In this document: in pieces, positions 1-7,952 of the stretch
Layout of the letters: the number at the start of each line of letters is the position of its first letter
Numbering within the stretch: the first letter of the stretch is position 1
NCBI RefSeq assembly: GCF_900107815.1
Contig: NZ_FNRK01000001.1
Span: 124,001 to 188,000, forward strand
DNA: 64,000 bases
Reading direction: 5' to 3'
Source of the DNA: Eubacterium aggregans
GTDB lineage: Bacteria; Bacillota; Clostridia; Eubacteriales; Eubacteriaceae
Translations under genes and position numbers: made by a program
The notes under the pieces: model-generated
Told to the model about the DNA's origin: nothing
The model's input: the letters and a program-made list of their open reading frames with translations, nothing else
Databases searched by the model: none

Positions 1-251
1 CCCGAGGCCTTAGCCGTCTGGACGATCCCCACGAAGGTAATATCGTGGGAGGCCATGGCGTCGAATTTCACCTTCAGTGCGTCCATGTTCCCCGAGGTAT
101 TATGGGCTTCTAAAATGCTATAGGCCATGGTGCCCTTGCTGGCATCGGCGGCATTCACCGCCTGGCCGGTGGCGGCCTTCACCCCCTGGGCATCCTCAAA
201 AATCTCGGTGCCCTTCACTAGATAGACACCGCCGTCGTATAATTTAACCAT
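1..251 (-). CDS. Aconitase-family hydratase, N-terminal part
   Basis: Partial gene that runs off the left edge; only the first 83 codons are present. The protein begins [14 protein letters not shown] and contains EAHNTSG and [16 protein letters not shown]. From memory this matches the stand-alone hydratases of the aconitase superfamily (YbhJ-like) that are common in Clostridia; the iron-sulfur ligands and active site would lie beyond the edge. The ATG at 251 is chosen because an AGGAGG ribosome binding site sits just upstream (revcomp of 255-262). An extended -10 lies at 372-380. The substrate cannot be told from this fragment, and the family call rests on N-terminal likeness only. Confidence 0.6.
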   Translation of the reverse strand, partial: MVKLYDGGVYLVKGTEIFEDAQGVKAATGQAVNAADASKGTMAYSILEAHNTSGNMDALKVKFDAMASHDITFVGIVQTAKAS

Positions 252-371
252 CGTCTTCCTCCTGTTTCGTCAATATGCACGTCCATCGACGGCCACGCTC
301 GTCCCTTTTCAGGTCGCCAGCGGGCCCCTTGAACCATTATGTATTCTGTATCCAATCTTTGCTTTGCTAGT

Positions 372-380
372 ATTATATCA
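372..380 (-). promoter_or_regulatory. Extended -10 promoter for the hydratase
   Basis: On the minus strand the sequence reads TGATATAAT, a perfect -10 hexamer (377-372) with an upstream TG. No good -35 is seen, as expected for an extended -10. It lies about 120 bases before the ATG at 251. The rest of the 252-434 spacer shows nothing else I can name. Confidence 0.5.
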
Positions 381-434
381 CAAGATTCCTGTCGATAAAA
401 TGAAAAAAATACAGGTGGTCCCTGGCGGTGACCA

Positions 435-923
435 TTATTCCTCCGCCGTGGGGGCACCCAGCTGCGTTAGTGTCTCCCCGGCGATGCGGTAGACCGTCCA
501 GTCCGACATGGGCTCCGCCCCCATCCCCCGATAAAAATCGATGCTGCTCTGGTTCCAGTCCAGGCACCACCACTCCAGGCGGCCGCATTTCCGCTCCACG
601 GCAATCTGCGCCAGGCGCGATAAAATAGCCTTGCCGTATCCCCGGCCCTGGTACTCCGGCCTGACGTAGAGATCCTCCAGATACAGGCCCGCCCGGCCCA
701 GGAAGGTGGAGAAATTGTGGAAGAAGAGGGCGAAGCCCACCTCACAATCGCCCTCTAAGGCGAAGATGACCTCGGCCTTCTTTTGCTCGAAGAGCCATTC
801 CTCCAGCAGCGCCTCCGTGGCCACTACCTCGTCGGTCATTTTCTCATAGGCCGCCAGCTCCTTGATGAAGGTTAAAATCAGCGGGACATCCGCCCGCACA
901 GCGTTTCGAAATGTGCTATTCAT
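435..923 (-). CDS. GNAT N-acetyltransferase, SSAT-like
   Basis: A 162-residue single-domain GNAT acetyltransferase, which transfers acetyl from acetyl-CoA to an amine. The acetyl-CoA loop is seen as LYVRPEYQGRGYGKAIL (about residues 85-101), with the Q/RxxGxG/A signature QGRGYG. The GLYLEDLYV strand, EWWCLDWN and the tail IDFYRGMGAEPMSDW resemble the spermidine/spermine acetyltransferase and diamine-acetyltransferase branch, but the substrate cannot be read from the sequence. The length is normal for the family. It stands alone between the hydratase promoter and the terminator of the sucrose genes. The start is supported by GGAGGAACCAAGG upstream of the ATG. Confidence 0.85.
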   Translation of the reverse strand: MNSTFRNAVRADVPLILTFIKELAAYEKMTDEVVATEALLEEWLFEQKKAEVIFALEGDCEVGFALFFHNFSTFLGRAGLYLEDLYVRPEYQGRGYGKAILSRLAQIAVERKCGRLEWWCLDWNQSSIDFYRGMGAEPMSDWTVYRIAGETLTQLGAPTAEE

Positions 924-971
924 CCTTGGTTCCTCCTTGTTGATACACGTCTCATTTTTTTCGCTGATGCG

Positions 972-995
972 AAAAAAAGCGCCAGTGACGGCGCT
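972..995 (-). terminator. Terminator of the sucrose operon
   Basis: On the minus strand AGCGCC (995-990) pairs with GGCGCT (983-978) across a six-base loop, followed by seven Ts (978-972). It lies about 47 bases after the stop codon of the fructokinase gene. Confidence 0.8.
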
Positions 996-1041
996 CTAAC
1001 AAATGATTTCTCCAGGCTTTCACCCCTTTGGATTATAGCAT

Positions 1042-2019
1042 TTATCGGGGACAAGATGTTGTTTTTTTGCGACACAATGCCTCAATGGCCTCCGGACCGG
1101 GCATCGATGGGATGGCCCCATACCCCGTTGTAGTCAAACCACCGGCGGCATTGGCCCGGCGAAAGAATGCCATCAGTTCCTTTTCCTTGAGGTAGGGGAG
1201 GTCCTCCACGCACATAGGGCTGAGCTGATGCAGGAGGGCTCCAAAGAAGGCATCGCCAGCGCCGGTGGTGTCTACCGCAGCCAGAGAAAACGCCGGAACG
1301 TACCCCTTGGCGGACCCATTGAAGAAATAAGCCCCTTGATGTCCCAGAGTGACGCACACCAGGGTGGGACCGGCTTCATAGAGGGCCGCTGCTGCCCGCT
1401 CCAAATCCGCTTCCCCTGTCAGCAATCGGGCCTCCTCCTCGGATACCTTGAGGATATCCGCATAGGCAAGACCGTCTCGCATCGCCTTCACCGCCTGCTG
1501 CTCATTGGCCCAGAGCAGGGGCCGATAGTTGGGATCGTAACTGATCATGGCACCACTGTACCGGGCGAGGGCCACCGCCGTCAGCGTCGTGGACCGGGTG
1601 GGTTCGTCGGTCAGGGAGACCGATCCAAAATGGAATACCCGGCTATTTTTGATGACGGACATGGCGATTTCGCCCTTGGTCAGAAGGGTATCCGCACATT
1701 GTCGGCGATAGAAGCTGAAGGATCGGTCCCCCCGATCATCCAGATGGACGAAGGCCAGGGTGGTGGGTGCCGTCTCGGTCATCACCAGTCCCTGGCAGTC
1801 CACGCCGTTGTCCTCCAGATTCTGCTTCAGAAAATGGCCAAAGGCATCCTGTCCCACCTTTCCCAGGAAGGCAGTCTTACTCCCCAGCCGAGCCCCCTGG
1901 ACCAATACGTTGGCCGGGGCACCTCCAGGATTAGCCGAAAAGCTTGGACCCATTCCCGCCTCGGTTTCCATGGGGGTAAAGTCGATCAATACTTCGCCGA
2001 TGGCGCTGATATCATACAT
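1042..2019 (-). CDS. Fructokinase, PfkB family
   Basis: A 325-residue ribokinase/PfkB-family sugar kinase, most likely phosphorylating the fructose released from sucrose 6-phosphate. The N-terminal signature GGAPANVLVQGARLG (about residues 30-45) binds sugar, and DTTGAGDAFFGALL near residue 255 holds the anion hole and the catalytic Asp. The ATG at 2019 is chosen over an upstream in-frame codon because AAGGAG stands seven bases before it and because it overlaps the hydrolase stop by eight bases (ATGTATGA), which suggests translational coupling. It is the last gene of the EIIBC-hydrolase-kinase operon and is followed by a hairpin terminator. Fructokinase is favoured over other PfkB kinases by this context. 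Confidence 0.88.
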   Translation of the reverse strand: MYDISAIGEVLIDFTPMETEAGMGPSFSANPGGAPANVLVQGARLGSKTAFLGKVGQDAFGHFLKQNLEDNGVDCQGLVMTETAPTTLAFVHLDDRGDRSFSFYRRQCADTLLTKGEIAMSVIKNSRVFHFGSVSLTDEPTRSTTLTAVALARYSGAMISYDPNYRPLLWANEQQAVKAMRDGLAYADILKVSEEEARLLTGEADLERAAAALYEAGPTLVCVTLGHQGAYFFNGSAKGYVPAFSLAAVDTTGAGDAFFGALLHQLSPMCVEDLPYLKEKELMAFFRRANAAGGLTTTGYGAIPSMPGPEAIEALCRKKTTSCPR

Positions 2020-3466
2020 GTTCAAACTCCTTCCCGCTGCAATCCTCATACTGAAAGGATGAAAGCGGCCAATACTCAAAACGGGCAGCACCACTGTAGA
2101 TTTTTAGGGTGTCTGCCCCGGCCTCAGGGAAAAACCGCGAGGTGAGGACCGTATGCCCCCCATCCACAAAGATTTCCAGGGCGGTCTCATCCACAAAGAA
2201 ATGCAGTCGGCGGACCTGATCCAGGCGCACCCGACGCAGGGTCCGGCCCTGGCCGCATTTTGGTTCAAAGGACAGGGACAGCATCCCCCCCTCGTAGGTC
2301 AGCGCGCACCCGTCGAAGAGCGTGAGGCGAAAGGGTGCCGCTGGATCATCGTTGTGGAAGATCGCTTCAAAGCATCGGGGCAGCGGAAGGGTGACACCCT
2401 CCCGGATGACCCCAACCTCGCAATGCCCCTGACGCAGGGCTTTCAGCTCTGGAAGGGGCCTCTGGCACAACCGCCCATCCTGAACCGACAGCTCCCGGGG
2501 CAGGGTCAGGGCATGGATCCAACCCTCGGAAACCGTGGGGGTTGTGTAGGGGGCATCCGGCAGACCCATCCAAGCCACCAGAATCCGACGGCCCTTCTCA
2601 TCCGCAAAGGTCTGGGGGGCGTAAAAGTCGAAGCCCCGATCATACTCCACAAAATCATCTATGGGCTGTCCCTCAGCCAGCGTCCCGGCCATTTCCAGGA
2701 CCCCACTTTGATAAATATTCTGGCAGCAATCGCCGCGGGCCGGCACACCCTGGGGTGAGATGGATAAGAATCCCTTCCCCCCCAGTTCAAAATAATCCGG
2801 GCATTCCCACATGTAGCCCAGAGGCGTCGCCGTGGACAGGCGATTTGTTAACCGCCATTTTTCGGGTCCATCCTCCTCGTACACCAATACCTCCCCCACA
2901 TCCCTATTACTCCGGGCACCTAAGAGCATCTGGCGCTTGCCATCGCTTGCCACCACCTTGGGGTCCCGCACATGCAGGGTCAAATCCTTGGGGTAATCGG
3001 CATTGCTCAGAAGCAGGCGCTTGTTGGAAAAGTGGATGCCGTCGGCGCTTTGCGCCATCAGGGTATTGTGCTCCCGCCCGGTATGGATATAGTCGTGATC
3101 CCCAGCGGCCTTGACATTCCCGGTGTAGTACAGGGTCATCCGATCCCCGTCCGCCCAGGCTGATCCAGAATACACCCCATTCTGATCCCAGGGGGTATCG
3201 CCGCAGAGCGCCGGGATGTGGTAGTCGTAGTGGATGTAATCCCGGGTGGTGTAATGTCCCCAGTAATTGGTGGCACCCGGCGCCGTATCCAAGGGATTGT
3301 ATTGGAAGAAAAGGTGCACCTCCCCCTTCCATTGGCAGAGGCCATTGGGATCGTTCATCCAGCCCACCGGAGGAAGCAGATGGACGTGCATCGGCCGGGA
3401 AAGCCAAGGCATCCCCCGCTTTTCTGCGGACAATGCCTTGGCCAATAAATCCTGTTGGTTAATCAT
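2012..3466 (-). CDS. scrB: Sucrose-6-phosphate hydrolase, GH32
   Basis: A 484-residue glycoside hydrolase family 32 enzyme that would split sucrose 6-phosphate into glucose 6-phosphate and fructose in the cytoplasm. It has the GH32 motifs in order: WMNDPNG near residue 36 (catalytic nucleophile Asp), RDPKV in the middle (transition-state Asp) and WECPDYF (acid/base Glu), then a C-terminal beta-sandwich region ending near LEIFVDGG. No signal peptide is present, which fits a PTS-linked intracellular enzyme. The ATG at 3466 gives a seven-base gap after the permease stop and has GAGG upstream; an ATG at 3490 would overlap the permease gene. Confidence 0.92.
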   Translation of the reverse strand: MINQQDLLAKALSAEKRGMPWLSRPMHVHLLPPVGWMNDPNGLCQWKGEVHLFFQYNPLDTAPGATNYWGHYTTRDYIHYDYHIPALCGDTPWDQNGVYSGSAWADGDRMTLYYTGNVKAAGDHDYIHTGREHNTLMAQSADGIHFSNKRLLLSNADYPKDLTLHVRDPKVVASDGKRQMLLGARSNRDVGEVLVYEEDGPEKWRLTNRLSTATPLGYMWECPDYFELGGKGFLSISPQGVPARGDCCQNIYQSGVLEMAGTLAEGQPIDDFVEYDRGFDFYAPQTFADEKGRRILVAWMGLPDAPYTTPTVSEGWIHALTLPRELSVQDGRLCQRPLPELKALRQGHCEVGVIREGVTLPLPRCFEAIFHNDDPAAPFRLTLFDGCALTYEGGMLSLSFEPKCGQGRTLRRVRLDQVRRLHFFVDETALEIFVDGGHTVLTSRFFPEAGADTLKIYSGAARFEYWPLSSFQYEDCSGKEFEHV

Positions 3467-3473
3467 TATCGCC

Positions 3474-4850
3474 TCACAGGCTTTCATCAATCTTGAGGAA
3501 CCAGGTTACGGCGAAGGCAATGACGGCGGCCACCACGATGGTCAGCAGATAACCGAAGGCACTCTGGGTGGTGATGAGAAATCCGAAGAGGCCCGTGATG
3601 CCGTAGGCGGTGGCCCCCACATGAAGGATGGATGAAACCATGGCCCCGCAGGCCCCACCAATACATCCGGCGATGAAGGGTTTCATGAATCGGAGATTGA
3701 CCCCGAAGATGGCCGGTTCCGTAATCCCCAGGAAGGCAGACAGGGATGCGGGCAGGGCCAGCTCCTTCAACTTGGCATTCTTCGTCTTCAAACCAAAGGC
3801 CAGGGCAGCTGCCCCCTGGGCCACGTTGGCGGCCGATGCGATGGGCATCCAGGTGTTCACCCCGCCAGCGGACAGCATCCCCGCCTCGATGACATTGTAC
3901 ATGTGGTGAATCCCAGTCACCACCGTAGGAGCGTACAGGCCGCCCATCAGGAAGGCACCAATGCCGAAGGGAATGGCGATGAGCATCTGTACCCCGTTGA
4001 GGGCGTAGCTTTCCAACGTGGAGAAGACCGGTCCGATGACCGTCATGGTCAGATAACCAGTGACCAGCACCGTCACCAGAGGCGTGACAAAGAGATCGAT
4101 CATTTCCGGAACCATCTTGTGCAGGCGTCTTTCAATGAAGGACATCAGCCACACGGCGATAATCACAGGGATGACATGGCCCTGATAGCCCACCAGGTTG
4201 ATATGGTACAGACCAAACCAAACCGGTACGTTAGCGATTTCCGAGGGAGCCATGGAGCCCACAGACCAGGCATTCAGCAGATCCGGGTGAATCATGATCA
4301 TCCCGATGACGGCGCCTAAGAAGGTATTGCCCCCAAAGGTCTTCGCCGCACTGATGGCGATGAGAATGGGGAGAAAGACGAAGGCCGCATTGGAGAACAA
4401 ATGGATGAGCTGGTAGGTGCCGTTATCCGCCAGCATGGGGAATGCCGCTGCCAGCCCCTCCAGAAGACCCATGAGCAGACCGCTGGCCACAATGGCCGGG
4501 ATGATGGGAACGAAGATATCCCCAACGGTTTTGATCAGCCGCTTAAAGGGACTGATCTTTTGAGCCGCCGCTTCCTTGACCTCCGCCTTGCTGGCCTCCT
4601 CAAGGCCGCCGCTGGCGGTAAAGGCATCGTACACCTTATTGACCACACCCGTACCCAGGATGATTTGCACCTGACCCTGGGCCACGAAGACGCCCTTCAC
4701 CCCATCGGTATTCTCAATGCCCTCCCGGTCCAATTTGGCATCATCCACCAGGACCAGCCGGAGACGCGTCGCACAATGCGCCGCAGAAGCCACATTCTCC
4801 TGACCGCCCACACCCTTTAAAAGCTCCGTCGCAACCTTTTGATAATCCAT
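3474..4850 (-). CDS. scrA: Sucrose PTS permease EIIBC
   Basis: A 458-residue membrane permease of the glucose/sucrose PTS family that imports and phosphorylates sucrose. The IIB domain occupies about residues 1-85, with the phospho-accepting Cys in AAHCATRLRLVL near residue 26. After a linker the IIC domain begins near residue 105 and holds about ten hydrophobic segments, including ITEPAIFGVNLR, the conserved substrate-site loop. There is no fused IIA domain, so phosphate must come from a separate IIA protein; one is encoded at 6199-6687. A strong AGGAGGG ribosome binding site precedes the ATG. First gene of the sucrose operon. Trehalose or another beta-fructoside is a less likely substrate given the GH32 partner. 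Confidence 0.9.
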   Translation of the reverse strand: MDYQKVATELLKGVGGQENVASAAHCATRLRLVLVDDAKLDREGIENTDGVKGVFVAQGQVQIILGTGVVNKVYDAFTASGGLEEASKAEVKEAAAQKISPFKRLIKTVGDIFVPIIPAIVASGLLMGLLEGLAAAFPMLADNGTYQLIHLFSNAAFVFLPILIAISAAKTFGGNTFLGAVIGMIMIHPDLLNAWSVGSMAPSEIANVPVWFGLYHINLVGYQGHVIPVIIAVWLMSFIERRLHKMVPEMIDLFVTPLVTVLVTGYLTMTVIGPVFSTLESYALNGVQMLIAIPFGIGAFLMGGLYAPTVVTGIHHMYNVIEAGMLSAGGVNTWMPIASAANVAQGAAALAFGLKTKNAKLKELALPASLSAFLGITEPAIFGVNLRFMKPFIAGCIGGACGAMVSSILHVGATAYGITGLFGFLITTQSAFGYLLTIVVAAVIAFAVTWFLKIDESL

Positions 4851-4863
4851 CTTACCCTCCTAT

Positions 4864-4936
4864 GAAATTAGTTCCATACCATTCTCGGCTTTTTCCATCA
4901 GTTCCTCTTTATGAAACGAAATATGGAACTGATTTC
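4864..4936 (-). promoter_or_regulatory. Sucrose operon leader with three related motifs
   Basis: Read on the minus strand, the 5' untranslated leader holds GAAATCAGTTCCATA (4936-4922), then AGGAACTGATGG (about 4917-4906), then TATGGAACTAATTTC (4878-4864) directly before the AGGAGGG site. The first motif is complementary to the second over nine bases and to the third over 14 of 15. They may be operators of the LacI-type regulator, arms of alternative RNA hairpins, or both. Confidence 0.55.
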
Positions 4937-4948
4937 TTATTTGATTGC

Positions 4949-4978
4949 ATTATACTCCCCTATCCCCGGTATTGTCAA
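4949..4978 (-). promoter_or_regulatory. Promoter of the sucrose operon
   Basis: On the minus strand TTGACA (4978-4973) and TATAAT (4954-4949) stand 18 bases apart, both consensus hexamers. The start point would fall near 4942, so the leader motif at 4936-4922 lies immediately after it, a usual place for a repressor site. Confidence 0.85.
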
Positions 4979-5002
4979 TATATAAATTCAAAAAAATCCA
5001 AA

Positions 5003-5028
5003 TAAAAAGCACCATCCATCCGGTGCTC
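5003..5028 (-). terminator. Terminator of the LacI-type regulator gene
   Basis: On the minus strand AGCACC (5027-5022) pairs with GGTGCT (5014-5009), followed by a run of Ts. It lies about 30 bases after the regulator stop codon and separates it from the sucrose promoter. Confidence 0.8.
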
Positions 5029-5054
5029 TTCTGTAATTTTATGTGAAATTAATA

Positions 5055-6038
5055 TCACATTGTGCTTTCTCTTTCACACAATTCAAAGCCTAATCGCAGC
5101 TGCTTATTGACGGATTGTCCCCGTTCCAAATGGCCCATGACCATTTGCGCCGCCTCCTGACCACTGGTCTGATAGTACAGATGCACAGACGTCAGGGCGG
5201 GCAGCAGGGCCTTGGACACCATGGAATCCCCCACCCCAGCGACCCGGACATCCCCGGGGACAGACAGCTTGCTGTAATGCAGGCAATTCATGGCGCCGAT
5301 GGCGATATTATCCGTGGCACAGAAAAGGCCGTCAAAGGATTGCCCCCCGTCGAGGAGGCGCAGCGCCCCCCGATACCCATCGGCAATGGAAAATTCCACC
5401 TCCTGATACAGGGTAGGCTCCGGCTCCAGGCCGTGGTCCAGCAGGGCTCTTCGGTATCCCTCGTGGCGGCCCAGACCGGCAGCCGCATCACCGGACTTGA
5501 CCCCCAGGAAGGCAATCCGCCTTGAGCCCTGGGCGATCATATGATCCACCACCGCATAGGCCGCCCCCTCATCATCGTGGTAGACGCTGGGCATCCCCTC
5601 GGCCAACTGGCCCACCACCACCAGGGGCTTGGTGTATTGATTGAATAAACGTCGGTGTCTAGGCGTAATCTCCGTGGCGATGAAGATGACCCCATCCACA
5701 AAATTATTCTGGAATAAGGCCAGGTAATCCAGCTCCGATGCCACATCATTTCCGGTGTTTCCCAAAAAGAGATGGTAGCCGCTGTCGGAAAGCCCCAGGC
5801 TGATGCCCTCCACCACCCGACTGATGGATTCTGAGCTGAGCTTCGGCACGATAACCCCGATAACCCGGTTTCGCCGCTGCCTAAGGCTCTGAGCCGACGC
5901 CAGGGGCGAATAGCCCGTTTCGTCGATGACCTTTTTAATAATCGCTTTTTTTTCTGCACTCACATAGCCGTTGTTAAGGTAGCGGGATACAGTGGCCGGC
6001 GATACTCCCGCCAGCCGTGCAATGTCTGAAATGTTCAT
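5055..6038 (-). CDS. scrR: LacI-family regulator, probable sucrose repressor
   Basis: A 327-residue LacI/GalR-family repressor. The N-terminal helix-turn-helix ISDIARLAGVSPATVSRYL (residues 3-21) is typical, followed by a hinge with SLRQRRNRVIGVIVP and a periplasmic-binding-protein-like effector domain to the end. Its place between the sucrose operon and the EIIA gene, and the repeated motifs in the sucrose leader, suggest that it controls both. The natural inducer is unknown; fructose or sucrose 6-phosphate would be usual for ScrR. A -10 TATAAT on the minus strand at 6071-6066 probably drives it. The ATG at 6038 has GGGGAG upstream. Confidence 0.85.
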   Translation of the reverse strand: MNISDIARLAGVSPATVSRYLNNGYVSAEKKAIIKKVIDETGYSPLASAQSLRQRRNRVIGVIVPKLSSESISRVVEGISLGLSDSGYHLFLGNTGNDVASELDYLALFQNNFVDGVIFIATEITPRHRRLFNQYTKPLVVVGQLAEGMPSVYHDDEGAAYAVVDHMIAQGSRRIAFLGVKSGDAAAGLGRHEGYRRALLDHGLEPEPTLYQEVEFSIADGYRGALRLLDGGQSFDGLFCATDNIAIGAMNCLHYSKLSVPGDVRVAGVGDSMVSKALLPALTSVHLYYQTSGQEAAQMVMGHLERGQSVNKQLRLGFELCERESTM

Positions 6039-6065
6039 GCTTTTCTCCCCATTCGATTTGAAGGC

Positions 6066-6157
6066 ATTATATCATTTTTGGGCAAAAGCCGCCATCCTTT
6101 AAAGACAAGGATAAATATTTGTCTTCTTCATCATTTCCAGTCATCTTTTAGTATAAT
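6066..6157. promoter_or_regulatory. Divergent promoter region, regulator and EIIA
   Basis: A minus-strand TATAAT at 6071-6066 faces the regulator gene, and a plus-strand TATAAT at 6152-6157 faces the EIIA gene. No clear -35 hexamers are seen for either. The spacer 6039-6198 shows no obvious copy of the GGAACT motif found in the sucrose leader. Confidence 0.5.
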
Positions 6158-6198
6158 CGAATCAATGCAATCAATACAGTTTGGGATAGGAGAGTATT

Positions 6199-6687
6199 AT
6201 GGGATTATTTAACAGGAAAAAGAAAGCGGTTGATCCAATCGTCTACGCCATGGTGAGCGGCCGGATCCTCCCCTTGAGCGAAGTACCGGACGAAGTCTTC
6301 TCCCAGAAGATATTAGGGGATGGCTTCGCCATCGCGCCCACCGACGAGGTGGTTCTTGCGCCGGCGGAGGGTACGGTGACCGTCCTGATGGAAGGCAGCG
6401 GCCACGCCTGCGGCCTCAGCCTGGCCTGCGGCATCGACCTCCTCGTCCACATCGGCGTCGATACCGTCAACATGCAGGGCGAAGGCTTTGAAGAGCTCGT
6501 CTCCGTGGGCGATACCGTCACCACCGGTACCCCCCTCATCCGATTCAGCTCCGAAGCCATCGCCAAGGCCGGCCACTCCGACGTCGTCATCTGCGTCGTC
6601 GCCGAACCCAATGGGAAAGCGGTGCGCATTGAGGAAGACGGCACCGCCATCGCAGGGGAAACCCCGGTGATGGTGGTCGAATCGTAA
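6199..6687 (+). CDS. PTS EIIA, glucose type
   Basis: A 162-residue stand-alone IIA protein of the glucose/sucrose PTS family. It receives phosphate from HPr and passes it to a IIB domain. The two active-site histidines are seen in SGHACGLSL and DLLVHIGVDTV (near residues 75 and 90), the second being the phospho-acceptor; APAEGTV and VVICVVAEPNG are also family motifs. It starts with a short basic stretch, GLFNRKKK, like other free IIA proteins. Because the nearby sucrose permease lacks IIA, this is its likely partner. It reads away from the regulator gene on the opposite strand and ends at a strong terminator. Confidence 0.9.
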   Translation: MGLFNRKKKAVDPIVYAMVSGRILPLSEVPDEVFSQKILGDGFAIAPTDEVVLAPAEGTVTVLMEGSGHACGLSLACGIDLLVHIGVDTVNMQGEGFEELVSVGDTVTTGTPLIRFSSEAIAKAGHSDVVICVVAEPNGKAVRIEEDGTAIAGETPVMVVES

Positions 6688-6701
6688 ACCCCCATCATGA
6701 C

Positions 6702-6729
6702 AAAAAGCACCCCATAATGGGTGCTTTTT
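6702..6729. terminator. Bidirectional terminator
   Basis: GCACCC (6707-6712) pairs with GGGTGC (6719-6724) and is flanked by five As on the left and five Ts on the right, so it can end both the EIIA gene and the minus-strand gene at 6754. Confidence 0.85.
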
Positions 6730-6753
6730 GAATGCCTGATTATCCGGAATCCC

Positions 6754-7674
6754 TTAAGCGTTGGCCAAGGCACACAGCTCGTCCAGCATCGCCGGCAGGC
6801 CCGCGTCCATGGTTTCATCCGAAAATTGGCAGGTGCCCACCCGCCCGTGGCCACCCCCTTGATATTTTAACATCAGGCTCCCCACGTTGAGGGTAGCGGT
6901 GTCCTTTAAAACACTGTAGCCCACAGCTGCACTGCAGCCCTGCCCGCCACGGCCACTGGCAATCCAGGCTGAGATATTCTGCTCCGGGTACATGCTGTAA
7001 ATCATAAAGCGGTTCCCAGAGTAAATGGGGTCCACTCCCCGGAGATTGGAGATGATTACCTTCCCCTCAGTCCGGTTATGGTCCTTGACCATGGCCACAA
7101 ATTTTTCCGTCTGCTCCCGGTACAGCGCAATGCGTTCAATCACATCGGGCAGGGCCAGGATTTCCTCGGTGCTCATGGTCCGGCAGGCATCGATGAGCTT
7201 TTCCATGAGCTGGTAATTGGAGATGGTAAAATCCCGCCAACGTCCCAGTCCGGTCCGGGGGTCCATCAGATAACCAATTAAAATCCATTCCGTGGGGTTC
7301 TGGATTTCATCAATGGTCAGGTTGGCGGAATCCACTTTATCCACCGCCGCCATCATTTCCGTAAACTGAGGGAAGCGTTCCTCTCCACCATAATAGTCGT
7401 AAATGATCCGGGCACAGGAAGGTGCGATTCGGCTTTCCCCCTTGTATTTTCCCGCCAGCTCCAGGCGCTCGTACTCGCTGGAATGATGGTCGAACCACAG
7501 GCCACCCCCTGGAACATAGGGTACGTTGGCCAGACAATCGTCTGCATCAACGGGTACCAAGCCATCCTGTAAATCCTTGGGATGGGCAAACTTCTAATGG
7601 TCGATGATGCCCGCTTCCTTTAAAAGGGCACCACAGGCCAAGCCATCAAAATCTGAACGTGTGACTAATCGCAT
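6754..7674 (-). pseudogene. DHH-family phosphoesterase, interrupted by in-frame TAG
   Basis: Read from an ATG at 7674 with AAAGGTGAG upstream, the frame encodes 306 residues but codon 27 is TAG (7596-7594). Before it lie the family's first metal motif, SDFDG (residues 7-11), and ACGALLKEAG; after it come KFAHPKDLQDG, LWFDHHSSEYERL (DHH motif near residue 63) and, near the C-terminus, YQGGGHGRVGTCQF of the DHHA1 domain. In relatives I recall a Trp at this spot, so a single TGG to TAG change would explain it. A TTG at 7560 could restart translation but would lose the first metal motif. Not needed for the call, but readthrough, recoding or a sequencing error are alternatives. The usual function would be phosphodiester or polyphosphate hydrolysis. 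Confidence 0.75.
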
Positions 7675-7713
7675 TCTCTCACCTTTTTTCTTTTTCTTTT
7701 TCTGCCGCAAGCT

Positions 7714-7905
7714 TTATTCGGTTATTCCCCGGTCCTTCAAAAATACCGAAAGGTTCCGGTCATGGAGGGCTTCCCCCTCTGTGCTGAAGAAGCATCCGGG
7801 CAGCTGTCCCTTGTCCCGATGGTGGGCGACACAGTCACAGCATTTGCCGTGACGCTTACAATTGGCGGTGCAGGGGCAGGGACGGGTGTTATCGCAGGTT
7901 GACAT
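7714..7905 (-). CDS. Small Cys-rich protein, DUF6485-like
   Basis: A 63-residue protein with six Cys in the first half: MSTCDNTRPCPCTANCKRHG then KCCDCVAHHRDKGQLPGC. The spacing and the two HH/H residues suggest a bound metal, probably zinc or an iron-sulfur cluster. From memory this resembles the short DUF6485 family of anaerobes, whose role is unknown. It lies 39 bases upstream of the broken DHH gene in the same orientation and may share its transcript; the gap holds a long pyrimidine-rich run on the plus strand (7681-7702). AAAGAGGT precedes the ATG. Confidence 0.7.
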   Translation of the reverse strand: MSTCDNTRPCPCTANCKRHGKCCDCVAHHRDKGQLPGCFFSTEGEALHDRNLSVFLKDRGITE

Positions 7906-7952
7906 GAGCTTTACCTCTTTTCTAATTGATATACTAACTAATTCCTTGAAGC

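Noticed and set aside
2153-2758. Long open frames on the opposite strand of the sucrose genes and many others like it
   Set aside because: They lie wholly inside recognised genes, lack ribosome binding sites and have no family features.
5044-5060. GTGA-AATTAATA-TCAC palindrome at the end of the LacI-type gene
   Set aside because: It overlaps the stop codon, has a mismatch and no relation to the sucrose leader motifs; chance is enough.
7560-7596. TTG at 7560 as the true start of the DHH gene
   Set aside because: The upstream codons keep the family's SDFDG motif and have a good start site, so the gene is better read as interrupted.
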